NCBI RefSeq assembly: GCF_947501665.1
Contig: NZ_CANMWS010000007.1
Location: 144,048 to 208,047, forward strand
DNA length: 64,000 nucleotides
Source: an uncultured Shewanella sp.
GTDB taxonomy: Bacteria > Pseudomonadota > Gammaproteobacteria > Enterobacterales > Shewanellaceae
Direction of reading: 5' to 3'
The notes below the pieces were generated by a model that worked only from the letters and a program-made list of their open reading frames with translations, was not told where the DNA came from and ran no database searches. The translations under genes and the position numbers were made by a program. This document shows, piece by piece, positions 34,801 through 45,300 of this stretch; the first letter of the stretch is position 1; each line of letters opens with the position of its first letter.

Positions 34801-36525
34801 TTATGCCGCTTCAATCTGCTCAACTAATAACTGCAAGGATTGATTATTGCGGTATTCATTCACATCCAATTTATACACCAATCTCACTTGCTGAACACTG
34901 GCATCAGGCCAATTCTTTAAGTCTACATTAAACGTAATAGCATCAAGCATGACTCGACCACATAGCGTCTCTAACACGAGCTTTAAATGCTTCTCTCCTA
35001 CAATACGCTGCTGAATAAGTCTAAAATACCCATCAAATAATGGTTCAGGAAAAGCTTGGCCCCAAGGCCCTGCTTGCCTAAGCTCCATGGCAACATCCAT
35101 AGTCAATTCGTTTGCCGTTAATTCGCCATCGGATAGGTATTCCCCTGTGAGTAACTCAGGTGTTATCGTTTCCCGAATCGCTTTATCAAACGCATCATGA
35201 AACGCCGCAAAATCCGTTTCTTTTATGGATAGCCCCGCGGCCATCGCATGACCACCAAATTTCAAGATCATTTTGGGGTGCCGACTGTTTATCAATTCAA
35301 GTAAGTCTCGCATATGCACGCCTTTGATAGACCGAGCAGAACCTTTTATTTCTCCATTCCCCGCATCAGCAAATGCAATCACTGGTCGATGATATTTATC
35401 TTTTATACGGGAAGCCAAAATACCAATAACCCCTTGATGCCAATCCGCTTGAAATAAAGCAATTCCCCATGGCAAAGATTCAATATCGAATGTCAAACGC
35501 TTCAAGCTTGTTAATGCTTCTTGTTGCATTTCTTGCTCTAGTTCTCGCCTTTCCATATTCAAGCTATCGAGTTTCGACGCCATTCTTCGCGCTTCCATGA
35601 CATCGTCACAAAGTAAGGTTTCCACCCCTAAAGACATTTCATCTAATCGACCCGCCGCGTTCAATCTAGGGCCAACCGTAAAGCCAAAATCGGAAGCCAC
35701 GACTCGAGACGGATTCTTTTTCGCCACATCTAATAACGCAGTGATCCCCACTCGACATCGTCCTGCTCGAACCCTTTTTAGCCCCATTTCAACTAAAATA
35801 CGATTATTGCAATCTAACGGCACCACATCTGCTACCGTACCTAATGCCACAATATCCAATAAATGGGCCAAGTTTGGCTCAGTAAGTTTATGAGTTTGAT
35901 ACCAATTTCGCGTTCTTAATTCTGCTCGTAGAGCCGACATTAAATAAAAAGCGACTCCCACACCGGCAATGGCTTTACTGGCAAATCCACAACCGACTTG
36001 ATTAGGATTCACTATCGCATCAGCATTTGGAATAACCTGTCCAGGCAAATGATGATCGGTTATCACCACTTGCATCCCTAATGCTTTTGCCGCTTCGACA
36101 CCTTCAATGGATGAAATTCCATTATCCACAGTGATCAAAAGCTGCGCTCCCTTAGCCTGTGCCACTTGCACGATTTCAGGGCTGAGCCCATAACCGAAAT
36201 CAAATCGATTAGGAATAAGATAATCAACATTAATGGCCCCCATCATTCGCAGTGCTAACAAACAGACACTGGTCGATGTGGCCCCATCAGCATCAAAATC
36301 CCCCATAATGAGAATGTGCTTCTTATTCGCCATTGCATCGGCAATAATGCTTGCAGCCTCAGTGAGTCCCAACATTGTAGTGGGTCTTAATAATTGACCT
36401 AAACTTAAGTCACACTCATGGGCAAGTACACCTCTACTGGCATAAATTTGTTTTAATAAGGGCGAAAAAGAATCTGACAGATGGCTATCATCCACATGAG
36501 GGCGGCGATTAATTTGATGGTTCAC
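34801..36525 (-). CDS. recJ: Single-strand-specific exonuclease RecJ
   Basis: A 574-residue DHH-family 5'-3' exonuclease for recombination and mismatch repair. The motifs are seen: ILIMGDFDADGATSTSVC (first metal Asp pair), TVDNGISS, VITDHHLPG (DHH), IVNPNQ, and the DHHA1 part with LKFGGHAMAAGLSI. Length is typical. It follows dsbC on the same strand in the classic xerD-dsbC-recJ order; a hairpin separates it from dsbC. Confidence 0.96.
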   Translation of the reverse strand: MNHQINRRPHVDDSHLSDSFSPLLKQIYASRGVLAHECDLSLGQLLRPTTMLGLTEAASIIADAMANKKHILIMGDFDADGATSTSVCLLALRMMGAINVDYLIPNRFDFGYGLSPEIVQVAQAKGAQLLITVDNGISSIEGVEAAKALGMQVVITDHHLPGQVIPNADAIVNPNQVGCGFASKAIAGVGVAFYLMSALRAELRTRNWYQTHKLTEPNLAHLLDIVALGTVADVVPLDCNNRILVEMGLKRVRAGRCRVGITALLDVAKKNPSRVVASDFGFTVGPRLNAAGRLDEMSLGVETLLCDDVMEARRMASKLDSLNMERRELEQEMQQEALTSLKRLTFDIESLPWGIALFQADWHQGVIGILASRIKDKYHRPVIAFADAGNGEIKGSARSIKGVHMRDLLELINSRHPKMILKFGGHAMAAGLSIKETDFAAFHDAFDKAIRETITPELLTGEYLSDGELTANELTMDVAMELRQAGPWGQAFPEPLFDGYFRLIQQRIVGEKHLKLVLETLCGRVMLDAITFNVDLKNWPDASVQQVRLVYKLDVNEYRNNQSLQLLVEQIEAA

Positions 36526-36595
36526 AAATGAAAGTTACCTAAAGAAACAATAAGGCCTATATCGTAAGCTAAAGTATAAAAAAAGACACTAAATA

Positions 36596-36610
36596 ATACC
36601 AATTTGATTA
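36596..36610 (+). repeat. TATACCAATTnGATTA repeat, copy 3
   Basis: ATACCAATTTGATTA, identical to the core of copy 1, lies in the recJ-dsbC spacer just before the dsbC terminator. Confidence 0.5.
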
Positions 36611-36612
36611 GG

Positions 36613-36639
36613 CATAAAAAATGAGCCAATCGGCTCATT
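36613..36639 (-). terminator. Terminator of dsbC
   Basis: On the minus strand AATGAGCC, GATT, GGCTCATT is followed by TTTT. It lies 34 bases after the dsbC stop and should partly isolate recJ, which then needs its own promoter. Confidence 0.75.
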
Positions 36640-36672
36640 CTTATTAAAACAATGTCAGTGTGGTAAACTCAC

Positions 36673-37428
36673 TTACTTCGCTGATCCTGCTTTTTTTTGC
36701 TCATCCATTTGCTGAAGTATTTTTAACAATTGCTTCGGCGGCTGATAGCCAGGAATTAAGCTACCATCTTCTAAAATAATCGCTGGCGTACCATTAATAC
36801 CAAATGCAACACCCAGCTCATACTGCTCTTTAATCTTAGCATCACAGTCCGCATCTTTAACAGGCTTACCTGCTTTAGCATCTGTCATCGCCTTTAAAGG
36901 ATCGACTGAACACCACACCGCTTCCATTTCATCCGCTGTTGCTGATGGCACACCCGCACGAGGGAAGGCCAAATAACGCACGGTAATGCCTAAATCATTA
37001 TACTCTGACATTTCAGCATGCAACTTGCGGCAATAACCACAGCTGATATCGGTGAAGACAGTGACGACATACTTTTGATTTTTTGCTTTATAAACAAGCA
37101 TTTTATCTTCAAGTTTCTTCAGCATTTTCAGCCTTGGTCCTGCCATTGCTGCTTCCGTTAAGTTTTTCATACCATTATCAAGATCATAAATAGTACCATG
37201 CACTAACTTAGTGCCATCTTGACTGATATACAAAACGCCGCGATTGGTTAAGGCTTCGTATAAACCAGGAATCGATGACATTTTGATCGACATCACATCA
37301 ACATCAAGTGTTGAGCTCAGTTTTTGCTTCAGCATTTGCGCTTCAGCTTTATTAGCATCCGTTGCTGCCATGGCCGCAGGCGATAACGCCATCACCGCCA
37401 TCAAAGAAAGTACACGAGTAAACTTCAT
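36673..37428 (-). CDS. dsbC: Thiol:disulfide interchange protein DsbC
   Basis: 251 residues from ATG 37428, the start that gives a proper signal peptide (MKFTRVLSLMAVMALSPAAMA); a further 16 residues upstream are not part of the protein. The N-terminal dimerisation domain is followed by the thioredoxin fold with active site CGYC (DISCGYCRKLH), a second Cys pair (VWCSVDPLK, DADCDAKI) and the cis-Pro loop GINGTPAII. It isomerises wrong disulfides in the periplasm with DsbD. Confidence 0.95.
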   Translation of the reverse strand: MKFTRVLSLMAVMALSPAAMAATDANKAEAQMLKQKLSSTLDVDVMSIKMSSIPGLYEALTNRGVLYISQDGTKLVHGTIYDLDNGMKNLTEAAMAGPRLKMLKKLEDKMLVYKAKNQKYVVTVFTDISCGYCRKLHAEMSEYNDLGITVRYLAFPRAGVPSATADEMEAVWCSVDPLKAMTDAKAGKPVKDADCDAKIKEQYELGVAFGINGTPAIILEDGSLIPGYQPPKQLLKILQQMDEQKKAGSAK

Positions 37429-37617
37429 TGGATATCCTAAATAAATTAAGTGTGGATCACGATTCTGATGCTTCAAAAGACGAGACCCTGCTTTAGCATC
37501 AAAACTTACAGCCTCAATTAGCTGAAAGCAACTTTTTTACAATGATTGTTGTTTTTTTGTACAAAATAATATCACGACTTTCGTTAAACCCAACTAAAGT
37601 CTTACACCAATATTGTC

Positions 37618-38520
37618 TCAGCCTCTTGGGTGATGCGCTTTATGTAATTCAGATAATCTTGCTTTAGCCACATGAGTATAGATCTGTGTTGTCGATAAAT
37701 CACTATGACCCAACAATAATTGGACCACGCGCAAATCACCACCATGATTTAATAAATGAGTCGCAAATGCATGACGTAAAGTGTGGGGCGATAAAGGAGA
37801 AAGAATACCCGCTCTCATGGCATAATGTTTAATACGATGCCAAAAGGTTTGTCTCGTCATTTGCTGCGCTCGTTTAGAAGGGAACAACACATCACTGGGT
37901 TGATTTTTTAATAAACTACCTCGCCCATGAGACAAATAAGATTCTATTTCTGCGACAGCGTACTCCCCAATAGGCACAATGCGCTCTTTCCCGCCTTTTC
38001 CCACAATACGCACTAACCCTTGATTAAGACTTATTTCTTCAAGGGTTAAACTCACCAATTCAGTCACCCGCAGCCCTGTTGCATATAGTAACTCTAACAT
38101 GGCTTTATCGCGACATTCGACAGCATCTTCCACATTAGGCTCAGCTAACAAGGCACTCACATCCTCCTCACTCAAAGAGTTAGGCAGCTTTCTGATTAAC
38201 TTGGGCGCTTGCAACATCTCCATAGGATCAATATTAATGCGATTATTGATCCTTAAAAAGCCATAAAACCGCTTCAAACTGCTCACTAAACGTGCACTAC
38301 TACTATTCGCAAATCCTTGCTCAAAACGATGTTCAAGATAAGCTCTAACTTCTGTTTGAGTCACGTCTAATAACATTCGACCTTGCATTTGAATGTATGT
38401 GTCGAAATGCAATAAATCACTGCGATAGGCCGCTAAGGTATTATCACTCAACCCTTCTGTTGACCATAATTCATCTAAAAATGATTCAACAATAGGATCG
38501 GGAATAAACATTGCCTGCAT
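37618..38520 (-). CDS. xerD: Site-specific tyrosine recombinase XerD
   Basis: A 300-residue recombinase resolving chromosome dimers at dif with XerC. The catalytic set is present: Arg in ATGLRVTELVSL, Lys in VGKGGKERIVP, HTLRHAFATHLL (His, Arg), GHSDLSTTQIYTHV (His and nucleophile Tyr). The N-terminal SAM-like domain starts FIPDPIVESFLDELW. Length and neighbours (dsbC, recJ) are standard for XerD rather than XerC. Confidence 0.95.
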   Translation of the reverse strand: MQAMFIPDPIVESFLDELWSTEGLSDNTLAAYRSDLLHFDTYIQMQGRMLLDVTQTEVRAYLEHRFEQGFANSSSARLVSSLKRFYGFLRINNRINIDPMEMLQAPKLIRKLPNSLSEEDVSALLAEPNVEDAVECRDKAMLELLYATGLRVTELVSLTLEEISLNQGLVRIVGKGGKERIVPIGEYAVAEIESYLSHGRGSLLKNQPSDVLFPSKRAQQMTRQTFWHRIKHYAMRAGILSPLSPHTLRHAFATHLLNHGGDLRVVQLLLGHSDLSTTQIYTHVAKARLSELHKAHHPRG

Positions 38521-38645
38521 CTTTTAAACCTCATCCTAAGCATTTCTAGCCTTTAGCAGGCCATATTAATATAAACAATAGCGTCACTTTTAAAGCCACA
38601 ATCAAATTTATACTCAAATCCCTTAAACATTCATCCGCGAATAAC

Positions 38646-39395
38646 TTAGGTATCATCAAGCAACTTAAATCGAGTCAAGCTTCTATCGAGTTGGAAATCA
38701 AGCTTTTTAGATAGAGTTTGCGCATAGGATTTAAGCTCGCTGCCACTCATTTTTTGCTGCTGTTTACTGGCAATAATGACCCAATTTCCGCCCCCAGTTA
38801 AACATGCTCGAACATCCACAAAATAACGCTGTAAATACGCCAATAATGCTTGATTTTGACTGTGCTCTTTCCAACAATTGAGTACAAGAAATCCTTTTTC
38901 TTTTATATTTTTGGCACATGACTCAATAAACTCAAGTGATAACTGTGACTCATCGACACCATCAGCGCCATAAATATCGGCAAACACCACATCAACCTTT
39001 TTATGATCGTTTTCAGTCAAAAAGACACTGGCATCTTGATGGACTAGCGTCAATTTTTTACTTTGCGGCAATTGAAAAAAACGCTTAGATAAATTGATAA
39101 CCTGCTCTCTGAGTTCAACAGCGGTTATTTTTATGCCCGCATCAAAATGCTTAAGCGCGTGAATTAACCCTCCCCCTCCCAGCCCTAAAATCATCACTCT
39201 TTTTGGCTGACAAAAAAGCAATACTAATAACATCGCTTGTACATAAGTATGTTGAGGGATATGAGGAGTCAGTTTTAATAATTTACTTTGCTCATCATTT
39301 TCTGCAAAAGCCAATATACGCGTTTCTTTATTGTCTAATACCATTAACGGCCCATATTCATCGCTCGACTCATAAATTACCTTAAAATCTGTCAC
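38646..39395 (-). CDS. Spermidine-synthase-like methyltransferase-fold protein
   Basis: About 249 residues from GTG 39395 (GAGAG eight bases upstream). The longer open frame to 39500 adds an unlikely leader. The Rossmann core is clear: RVMILGLGGGGLIHALKHF, ITAVELREQVINLSKRFF, VDVVFADIYGADGVDE. The N-terminus (YESSDEYGPLMVLDN) is that of orphan SpeE-like proteins. The usual polyamine-site residues are not obvious, and no speD is near, so polyamine synthesis is not claimed. Confidence 0.72.
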   Translation of the reverse strand: MTDFKVIYESSDEYGPLMVLDNKETRILAFAENDEQSKLLKLTPHIPQHTYVQAMLLVLLFCQPKRVMILGLGGGGLIHALKHFDAGIKITAVELREQVINLSKRFFQLPQSKKLTLVHQDASVFLTENDHKKVDVVFADIYGADGVDESQLSLEFIESCAKNIKEKGFLVLNCWKEHSQNQALLAYLQRYFVDVRACLTGGGNWVIIASKQQQKMSGSELKSYAQTLSKKLDFQLDRSLTRFKLLDDT

Positions 39396-39590
39396 GCATA
39401 CACTCTCAAATGATATCAATATGCGCATTCTACTGAGAACATTTCCTGATGAATAGCCCATAAGCTGAAGATGATTAAGCCTACAAATAAAAATAATCAC
39501 CTCGGCTTAATGCTAGCACTTGCAAGGCTTCCCTTGTAAAGGTATCTTTGCGACGCATTTATTGACTGTATTACAATAGCAAGGGCTTTC

Positions 39591-40268
39591 ATGAACGATT
39601 TTGTTTATTCTCCTCCCACATCACCTTGGTTAACCATTATTCACCAAGACAAAGACATTATTGTTCTTGATAAACCCTCTGGACTCTTGTCAGTGCCAGG
39701 ACGCGATCCTGCTCATAGTGACAGTATTTACAGCCGTGTATTAAACGATCACCCTAATGCTCAAATTGTACATCGCCTAGATATGGCCACATCTGGTATC
39801 ATCATTGTTGCCCTTAGACGCAGTGCTGAAAAAGAACTGAAAAGACAATTTCGAGATAGAGAAACACAAAAAACCTATTTTGCACGAGTCGCTGGGCATG
39901 TTAAAGCCCACTCAGGCAGTGTTCATTTACCGCTCATTTGCGACTGGCCAAACAGACCAAAACAAAAAGTATGCCATCAAATAGGTAAAGCATCTGATAC
40001 TCATTTTGAAGTAATAAGCCAAGCCAAACGCTCAAGTTTAGTCAAACTCACCCCCATAACAGGCCGCTCTCATCAACTTAGGGTACATATGATGGCCCTT
40101 GGACATCCTATCTTAGGCGATAATTTTTATGCTGATCCATTAGCCAAAAGCCTGGCACCTCGGTTATTATTGCACGCTCAGAGCTTAACTATCACTCATC
40201 CTTATTCCGGTGAAGCCATGACATTTACTTGTGATACCCCCTTTATTGAGGCACAAGGGGAACAATAA
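39591..40268 (+). CDS. rluA: Dual-specificity 23S rRNA/tRNA pseudouridine synthase RluA
   Basis: A 225-residue enzyme; E. coli RluA is about the same length and shares PLICDWPNRPKQKVC, ITGRSHQLRVHMMALGHPILGD and the catalytic block VHRLDMATSGIIIVAL (Asp nucleophile). It modifies U746 of 23S rRNA and U32 of several tRNAs in E. coli. No S4 domain, as expected for RluA. Monocistronic. Confidence 0.95.
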   Translation: MNDFVYSPPTSPWLTIIHQDKDIIVLDKPSGLLSVPGRDPAHSDSIYSRVLNDHPNAQIVHRLDMATSGIIIVALRRSAEKELKRQFRDRETQKTYFARVAGHVKAHSGSVHLPLICDWPNRPKQKVCHQIGKASDTHFEVISQAKRSSLVKLTPITGRSHQLRVHMMALGHPILGDNFYADPLAKSLAPRLLLHAQSLTITHPYSGEAMTFTCDTPFIEAQGEQ

Positions 40269-40426
40269 ATGACAGTCCAGATATGGCTCAGTGAACTCAT
40301 TTCTCTCAAGTCGTTTCTCTCTGTTAGGAGGCGATAAGTGAGTGTTTCATAAACGCGGGCTCGATAGGCTAAGACTTAACCCACATCAAATCACTATCAA
40401 CATATTGACATATTAAGGGGCAAAAA

Positions 40427-40888
40427 ATGGAAACGGCATTTAATCGTGATCCTCTTGACAATCAGATCCTTGCCGCCTTAATGCAAGAAGCACGCACGCC
40501 TTTTGCAGAGCTGGCTAAACGCTTCTCTGTCAGTGCCGGTACCATTCATGTCAGAGTTGAAAAAATGAAACAAGCAGGGATCATCACAGGTGCACAGATC
40601 ACTGTCGACCCAAAAGCCCTCGGCTATGATGTCTGTTGCTTCATTGGTATTAACTTAAAAAGTGCAGGAGACTATCCTGCTGCGCTAGAAAAACTCAATG
40701 CGTTAGAAGAAGTGGTTGAAGCGTATTACACCACAGGTAACTTTAATGTCTTCGTTAAAGTCATGTGTCAGTCCATCGATGGCTTACAACATGTGTTAAT
40801 CAATCGCATTCAATCCATTGATGAAATTCAGTCTACTGAAACCTTAATTATTCTACAAAACCCTATCACTCGAAATGTCAAACCTTAA
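40427..40888 (+). CDS. asnC: Transcriptional regulator AsnC
   Basis: A 153-residue Lrp/AsnC protein. The N-terminal helix-turn-helix (LAKRFSVSAGTIHVRVEKMKQAGII) and the RAM effector domain (VVEAYYTTGNFNVFVKVMCQSIDGLQ, IQSTETLIILQNP) match E. coli AsnC specifically rather than Lrp. AsnC controls asparagine synthetase in response to asparagine. No asnA is adjacent here. A hairpin (40940-40969) follows. Confidence 0.93.
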   Translation: METAFNRDPLDNQILAALMQEARTPFAELAKRFSVSAGTIHVRVEKMKQAGIITGAQITVDPKALGYDVCCFIGINLKSAGDYPAALEKLNALEEVVEAYYTTGNFNVFVKVMCQSIDGLQHVLINRIQSIDEIQSTETLIILQNPITRNVKP

Positions 40889-40939
40889 GCCCGCTCATCA
40901 AGCGTTCGAGGCTAATAATACCGTAACCTAAGACAAAAC

Positions 40940-40969
40940 AGGCTGATCCCATCTTCAAGGGATCAGCCT
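40940..40969 (+). terminator. Hairpin after asnC
   Basis: AGGCTGATCCC and GGGATCAGCCT pair perfectly around ATCTTCAA. The T-run is missing (ATATATA follows), so it is a probable but not certain terminator between convergent genes. Confidence 0.55.
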
Positions 40970-41042
40970 ATATATACCATCTATATACAATCAATAAAGC
41001 ACGCATTAAAAGCCACGCTTTATTCATTTCACTTTTTGAGCA

Positions 41043-44000
41043 TTATGCAGCGAACTTACGACGTAACCAAGCTAGAGGCAATAACGTCATGGCTAACCAA
41101 CCTAATGAACCACCGCTAGAGTTATCATTTACATCCACACTTGTTGAAGCAGTATCAGTATTACCATTACTATCAGTGACGGTTAAATCAAATGCAAAAG
41201 TATCTCCGCTTTTCGTTACCAGCGGGGTATCAAAACTGATACTTGAACTTGATTCATCAAATTCAACACTTGAGCCTGCAGTTTGCACCCATTGGTAAGT
41301 TAATTCATCTCCATTCGCATCAGAAGAATTAGAACCATCCAAAGTTATATTAGCCGTTTCAATAACGCTATCAGGTGCACTAATTTCAGCAACTGGTGCG
41401 ACTTCTTGTACACTAAATGTATATTCTTGTTCAACCTCAGCATCATCCACTACGTAGTTGAGTAATAAGCTATAATTGCTACCTGCTTTACTAGGCAACA
41501 TATCAAAGCTAATAGTCGATTCAGTAGACTCGCCTGTTTCTTGAAGTACATCCCATTTTACCTCATTCTCCGACATATTTCCGTTTTGAGAAACGTTGAC
41601 AATCTCAACTTCTGAAGGGGCAACTAAAGTAAAGGCGTAATTTTTATCTTCTTCACTAGTATTAGGCAAAATATTAAAGCTAACAGTATTGATTTCACCT
41701 GGTATTAATGCTTCAGCTAAACTTTGAGCAAGAATAACATCATCTTGACGAATGATAGAAAAAGGAATTTGTTTTGATAGTGTTTTATCAGCAGATTCAA
41801 TAATGGCGAAGCCTTTAGCATCTTCACCTTTATCCCATTTAAAGATTAAATCAAAATCGTTTTCTCTTTCATCAACACTAGCAAAAACATGTTCGCTTAA
41901 GTTCTCTTCCTCTGCTGTAACCGATGTCGTTGAAATTAACACTTTATCAGTTGCACCTGGTGCAGAGGCTGTAAAGCCATCCACCACAACATAGTAAGTA
42001 CCTGCTGCTAAATCGATAAAAGTGACACTTTCATCAGAGGTAGCCCCCGCACTACTGCCTATTTTAGTAAAATCAGCATCTAAAATTCTTAAGTCAACAT
42101 CTGGTGCTGTTTCTGAGGAAATAGTGAAAGTTACATTATCAACATGATTATCAAATTCAACGGAAATAAAGCCTAAATCACCGTCTGGCACATCAATTTC
42201 TTGTTGTTTAGCAATATCGACAGCTTTATCATATACACCAATTGTCATGCCAGAAAGTTCTTTTGAAACCAAATTAGTGTAAGTCACTGTACCTTGGTCA
42301 CTTGATGCCATTATCGATATTTCTGCAGGAATATTATCGGTGCCTTTTTGTACTGCGACAGGTAATTTGACATCCGGTAATTTATTTGCCGTTAAACTAA
42401 TATTCGCAAAATTCCAACCTTCATCTGCAGATGAAACATCTGCTGTAATCGTCAATTCTTGAATTTCTCCTTCAGCAACAGTAAATTCAGTAGGAGAAAC
42501 CGTTAGGCCTAATCCATCATCAGCCCCCTCAGTCGTAACATTCCAAGTTGCATCAGCTGTCGCCTTAACAAGTCTTGTCCAAGTACAAGTATCAACACAT
42601 TGAGAATTCGCCATAGTCGGCAAGTTTATCTCAAGGGGTTTACCACCAATACCAGGATTTGCCGCCATATAGCCTTCATAGGTCTCATCCATGATAAGAC
42701 CCGTTTGTGCCGCTGCTGAAATATTGGCGTAACCTGCCCCCATATCAAAGAAATCTGACGGTGTAACACCATCTTCTTTATAGGTATTTTGATCTGCAGT
42801 TAACATTAGTGCCGATTGTACTTCAGCTGGAGACCAATCAGGGTGTAACTTAGCAATCAAGGTCAAGGCACCTGCAATATGCGGGCTCGCCATTGACGTG
42901 CCACTTAAGAAGCTATAGTCACTTGGATTAGGGCTTTCTTTAAATTTATCTGATTGCTCATCAGCATAAGCGGCATAAATACTCACACCAGGCGCTGCAA
43001 TAGAAGGTACAATAATATCAGGAACTGATTTATTTGAACCTCTAGAGGTAAAGTCAGCTGCAATGCGTGCAAGGCTTTCATCTCGTACAATCGAGGTTCC
43101 TGAAATACTGGCTGTATGATCGGAACCTGTTGCAAGCCACGTTCTTAATGCATCACCTTGGTCTGCATTAATGTGAATAGCAGGAAGCGTATGTGCATCG
43201 GCAACCACACTGCTAGCGCCATCTTGAAGGTTAGCTAATACCAGACCTGAGGCGCCACCTGCGAGTACATTACGTCCTTTATCAACGCGAGCAATCGCGC
43301 CACGATCACAAACTACAATGGTGTTCTCTGCGAAAGTGTCTTCTGGGAAAGGTTGTAAACATTGCGCCGGATCGTTATCAGGATCGTTTGCATTAACAAA
43401 ATCACCCGCATAAACAATAGACCCACTGAATGCACCCGAAGCTGCTTTACCTGTTAAAGCGCTTGGCACTGTCGTATCACCACCAGTAAATTCTGATAAT
43501 GTTTTTTCAGCATAATCTCTGTCATGGGTATAAGCTGCTACAGTCGTCAACCAAGGTGCATCACCTGGTGAGCCAACCGTTTGTGGATCTGGGCCATCAT
43601 TACCTGCCGATGTGGCCACATGAATACCTGCTTTTCGTGCAGCTAAAAAAGCTAATGCATCCGCATCTTGCCATGGATCGCTGGTGCCTCCACCAATAGA
43701 GTAGTTCAACGCATCGACGCCATTTTCGATAGCATGCTCAACGGCTAATACCGTTAATGAAGGATAACAACCATTAAAACCAATGGCATCATCATCGCCT
43801 GGCTTACAGACTTGATAAGACACAATATTCGCATGAGGCGCAACACCAGACATCGCATCAAACGAAATGCCTAATGGCTTACCATCAACATCGGAAATCG
43901 ATAAATCATATACGAAGTTACCCGCTGTGGTACTAGCAGTGTGAGAGCCATGGCCATCATGATCTTCACCGTTTTGCGCTACATCGGGATCATAGTCGGG

Positions 44001-44831
44001 ATATTGATCGGTAATAAGCGGCCAGCTATGTACACCAATTAATTTGTCATTACACAGCGCGGGATAATCAGCGGCACAATCCCCAGAATAAACCCCTTCC
44101 CCCCAAGGATTAGTATGATCATAGTTATCTCCACCGATATCGGCAAATGAGGGATGATCGCTATTAATACCCGTATCGATGATCCCCACAACCATGCCTT
44201 CACCAAAGGTCAGTGTTCCAGTCGCATTACCATGCCAAACTTCAGGAGCCTTAATGATCGCAGGCCCAGCATCCGTTTGTGTATGGCGTAACACTTCGCG
44301 TTTAATATGAGCAACACCACTAATTAAGGCAAGTTTTTTTGCCTCAGTTTGAGTCATTTCAACCACCATACCATTGTATGATAAGTTGGTTCTTTGTTTT
44401 ATTTTTAAAGTGCCTAGCTGAGATTTAGCTTGACCGATTACAGTATCTTGACGATTAGTCAAATATTGACGATACGCCTTCACATCCACATTATTAATAT
44501 CAAGCTTTCGATTATTGCTTTCAGTTACGGCAGGGCTCGTCGCCTTATAGCCTTGGATATTGCCTTCATATAAGGCCACTGGGCTGTCATCAAAACGCAC
44601 AAAATAGCGATGAACACCTGAGTCTAAATCATCTTCAGGAATAAATACTTTCTGACGACTTTGACCATTAACAAAATTAAGATCTTGTTGTGATTTCGAA
44701 TTGACTGACTGAATCGCGTCAGCAGGTAAATCAGGTTTTGAGATGGATACGCTGTATTGCTCTGAGGCCTGTATACTCATCGCCATGGACATTAATGCTG
44801 CTGAAACAGCAACTGCAACTGGACTTCTCAT
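41043..44831 (-). CDS. Secreted subtilisin-like serine protease with PA domain and GlyGly-CTERM tail
   Basis: A 1262-residue S8 protease. After a signal peptide (about 1-22) and an I9-like prodomain (about 70-185), the catalytic triad is Asp219 (VGIIDTGI), His294 (HGSHTAS) and Ser646 (LSGTSMASPH), with oxyanion Asn in TSAGNDGP. A protease-associated domain is inserted (about 455-580). A PPC-like domain (near 900-980, VDNVTFTISS, AAGTYYVVVDGF) and a PKD/cadherin-like domain (ADSNGDELTYQW region) follow. The C-terminus SSGGSLGWLAMTLLPL-AWLRRKF is a GlyGly-CTERM signal, processed by rhombosortase after type II secretion. It is divergent from a second such protease. Confidence 0.93.
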   Translation of the reverse strand: MRSPVAVAVSAALMSMAMSIQASEQYSVSISKPDLPADAIQSVNSKSQQDLNFVNGQSRQKVFIPEDDLDSGVHRYFVRFDDSPVALYEGNIQGYKATSPAVTESNNRKLDINNVDVKAYRQYLTNRQDTVIGQAKSQLGTLKIKQRTNLSYNGMVVEMTQTEAKKLALISGVAHIKREVLRHTQTDAGPAIIKAPEVWHGNATGTLTFGEGMVVGIIDTGINSDHPSFADIGGDNYDHTNPWGEGVYSGDCAADYPALCNDKLIGVHSWPLITDQYPDYDPDVAQNGEDHDGHGSHTASTTAGNFVYDLSISDVDGKPLGISFDAMSGVAPHANIVSYQVCKPGDDDAIGFNGCYPSLTVLAVEHAIENGVDALNYSIGGGTSDPWQDADALAFLAARKAGIHVATSAGNDGPDPQTVGSPGDAPWLTTVAAYTHDRDYAEKTLSEFTGGDTTVPSALTGKAASGAFSGSIVYAGDFVNANDPDNDPAQCLQPFPEDTFAENTIVVCDRGAIARVDKGRNVLAGGASGLVLANLQDGASSVVADAHTLPAIHINADQGDALRTWLATGSDHTASISGTSIVRDESLARIAADFTSRGSNKSVPDIIVPSIAAPGVSIYAAYADEQSDKFKESPNPSDYSFLSGTSMASPHIAGALTLIAKLHPDWSPAEVQSALMLTADQNTYKEDGVTPSDFFDMGAGYANISAAAQTGLIMDETYEGYMAANPGIGGKPLEINLPTMANSQCVDTCTWTRLVKATADATWNVTTEGADDGLGLTVSPTEFTVAEGEIQELTITADVSSADEGWNFANISLTANKLPDVKLPVAVQKGTDNIPAEISIMASSDQGTVTYTNLVSKELSGMTIGVYDKAVDIAKQQEIDVPDGDLGFISVEFDNHVDNVTFTISSETAPDVDLRILDADFTKIGSSAGATSDESVTFIDLAAGTYYVVVDGFTASAPGATDKVLISTTSVTAEEENLSEHVFASVDERENDFDLIFKWDKGEDAKGFAIIESADKTLSKQIPFSIIRQDDVILAQSLAEALIPGEINTVSFNILPNTSEEDKNYAFTLVAPSEVEIVNVSQNGNMSENEVKWDVLQETGESTESTISFDMLPSKAGSNYSLLLNYVVDDAEVEQEYTFSVQEVAPVAEISAPDSVIETANITLDGSNSSDANGDELTYQWVQTAGSSVEFDESSSSISFDTPLVTKSGDTFAFDLTVTDSNGNTDTASTSVDVNDNSSGGSLGWLAMTLLPLAWLRRKFAA

Positions 44832-45300
44832 TTATTATTCCCTTTACACCTTCAAAGATGCTTTTATTTATAGTTATAAATCAGACTATTACGTTTTTGG
44901 TCTTTTTTTATAGTTAAACATGATTACGCCATGCTTAATCTAAAACTCCCCATAAAAATCAACCGGCAATTATTATTAACACAAAAAACAAACAAACATC
45001 AAATTCCATACAAAAAATACACATAAGTAACTTTAAATCAAAATAAGAAAAATCAACAAGTTAACATATTAAGCAAGTGTAAAGATTCTAGTATTCAATA
45101 AAATAATTAACTTTAAAATCATTATATTAAGAAAAAAATTCTGTACACTTAACGACCAATCAGAATGGATAACACAATAATATGTTAACTAAAGGTTCCT
45201 CATATGATAAAAAGATTTTTACTGCGTTTATTTTTACAACATTTTTGGAACGTTAAAGAATAATAAATCGTTAAAAAATGGACTTAAAAAGGAAGTACTT
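44832..45300. other. Divergent AT-rich promoter region between two protease genes
   Basis: The 469-base gap has no gene. It is strongly AT-rich with no palindrome I would call an operator. It must contain both protease promoters. GGAAG before the TTG at 45301 is the only clear translation signal. Confidence 0.5.

Noticed and set aside
39396..39500. N-terminal extension of the spermidine-synthase-like protein
   Set aside because: It does not fit the family start; GTG 39395 with GAGAG upstream gives the usual beginning.
40322..40345. AGGAGG followed by GTG before asnC as a small gene
   Set aside because: The frame stops after four codons; it is not a gene.
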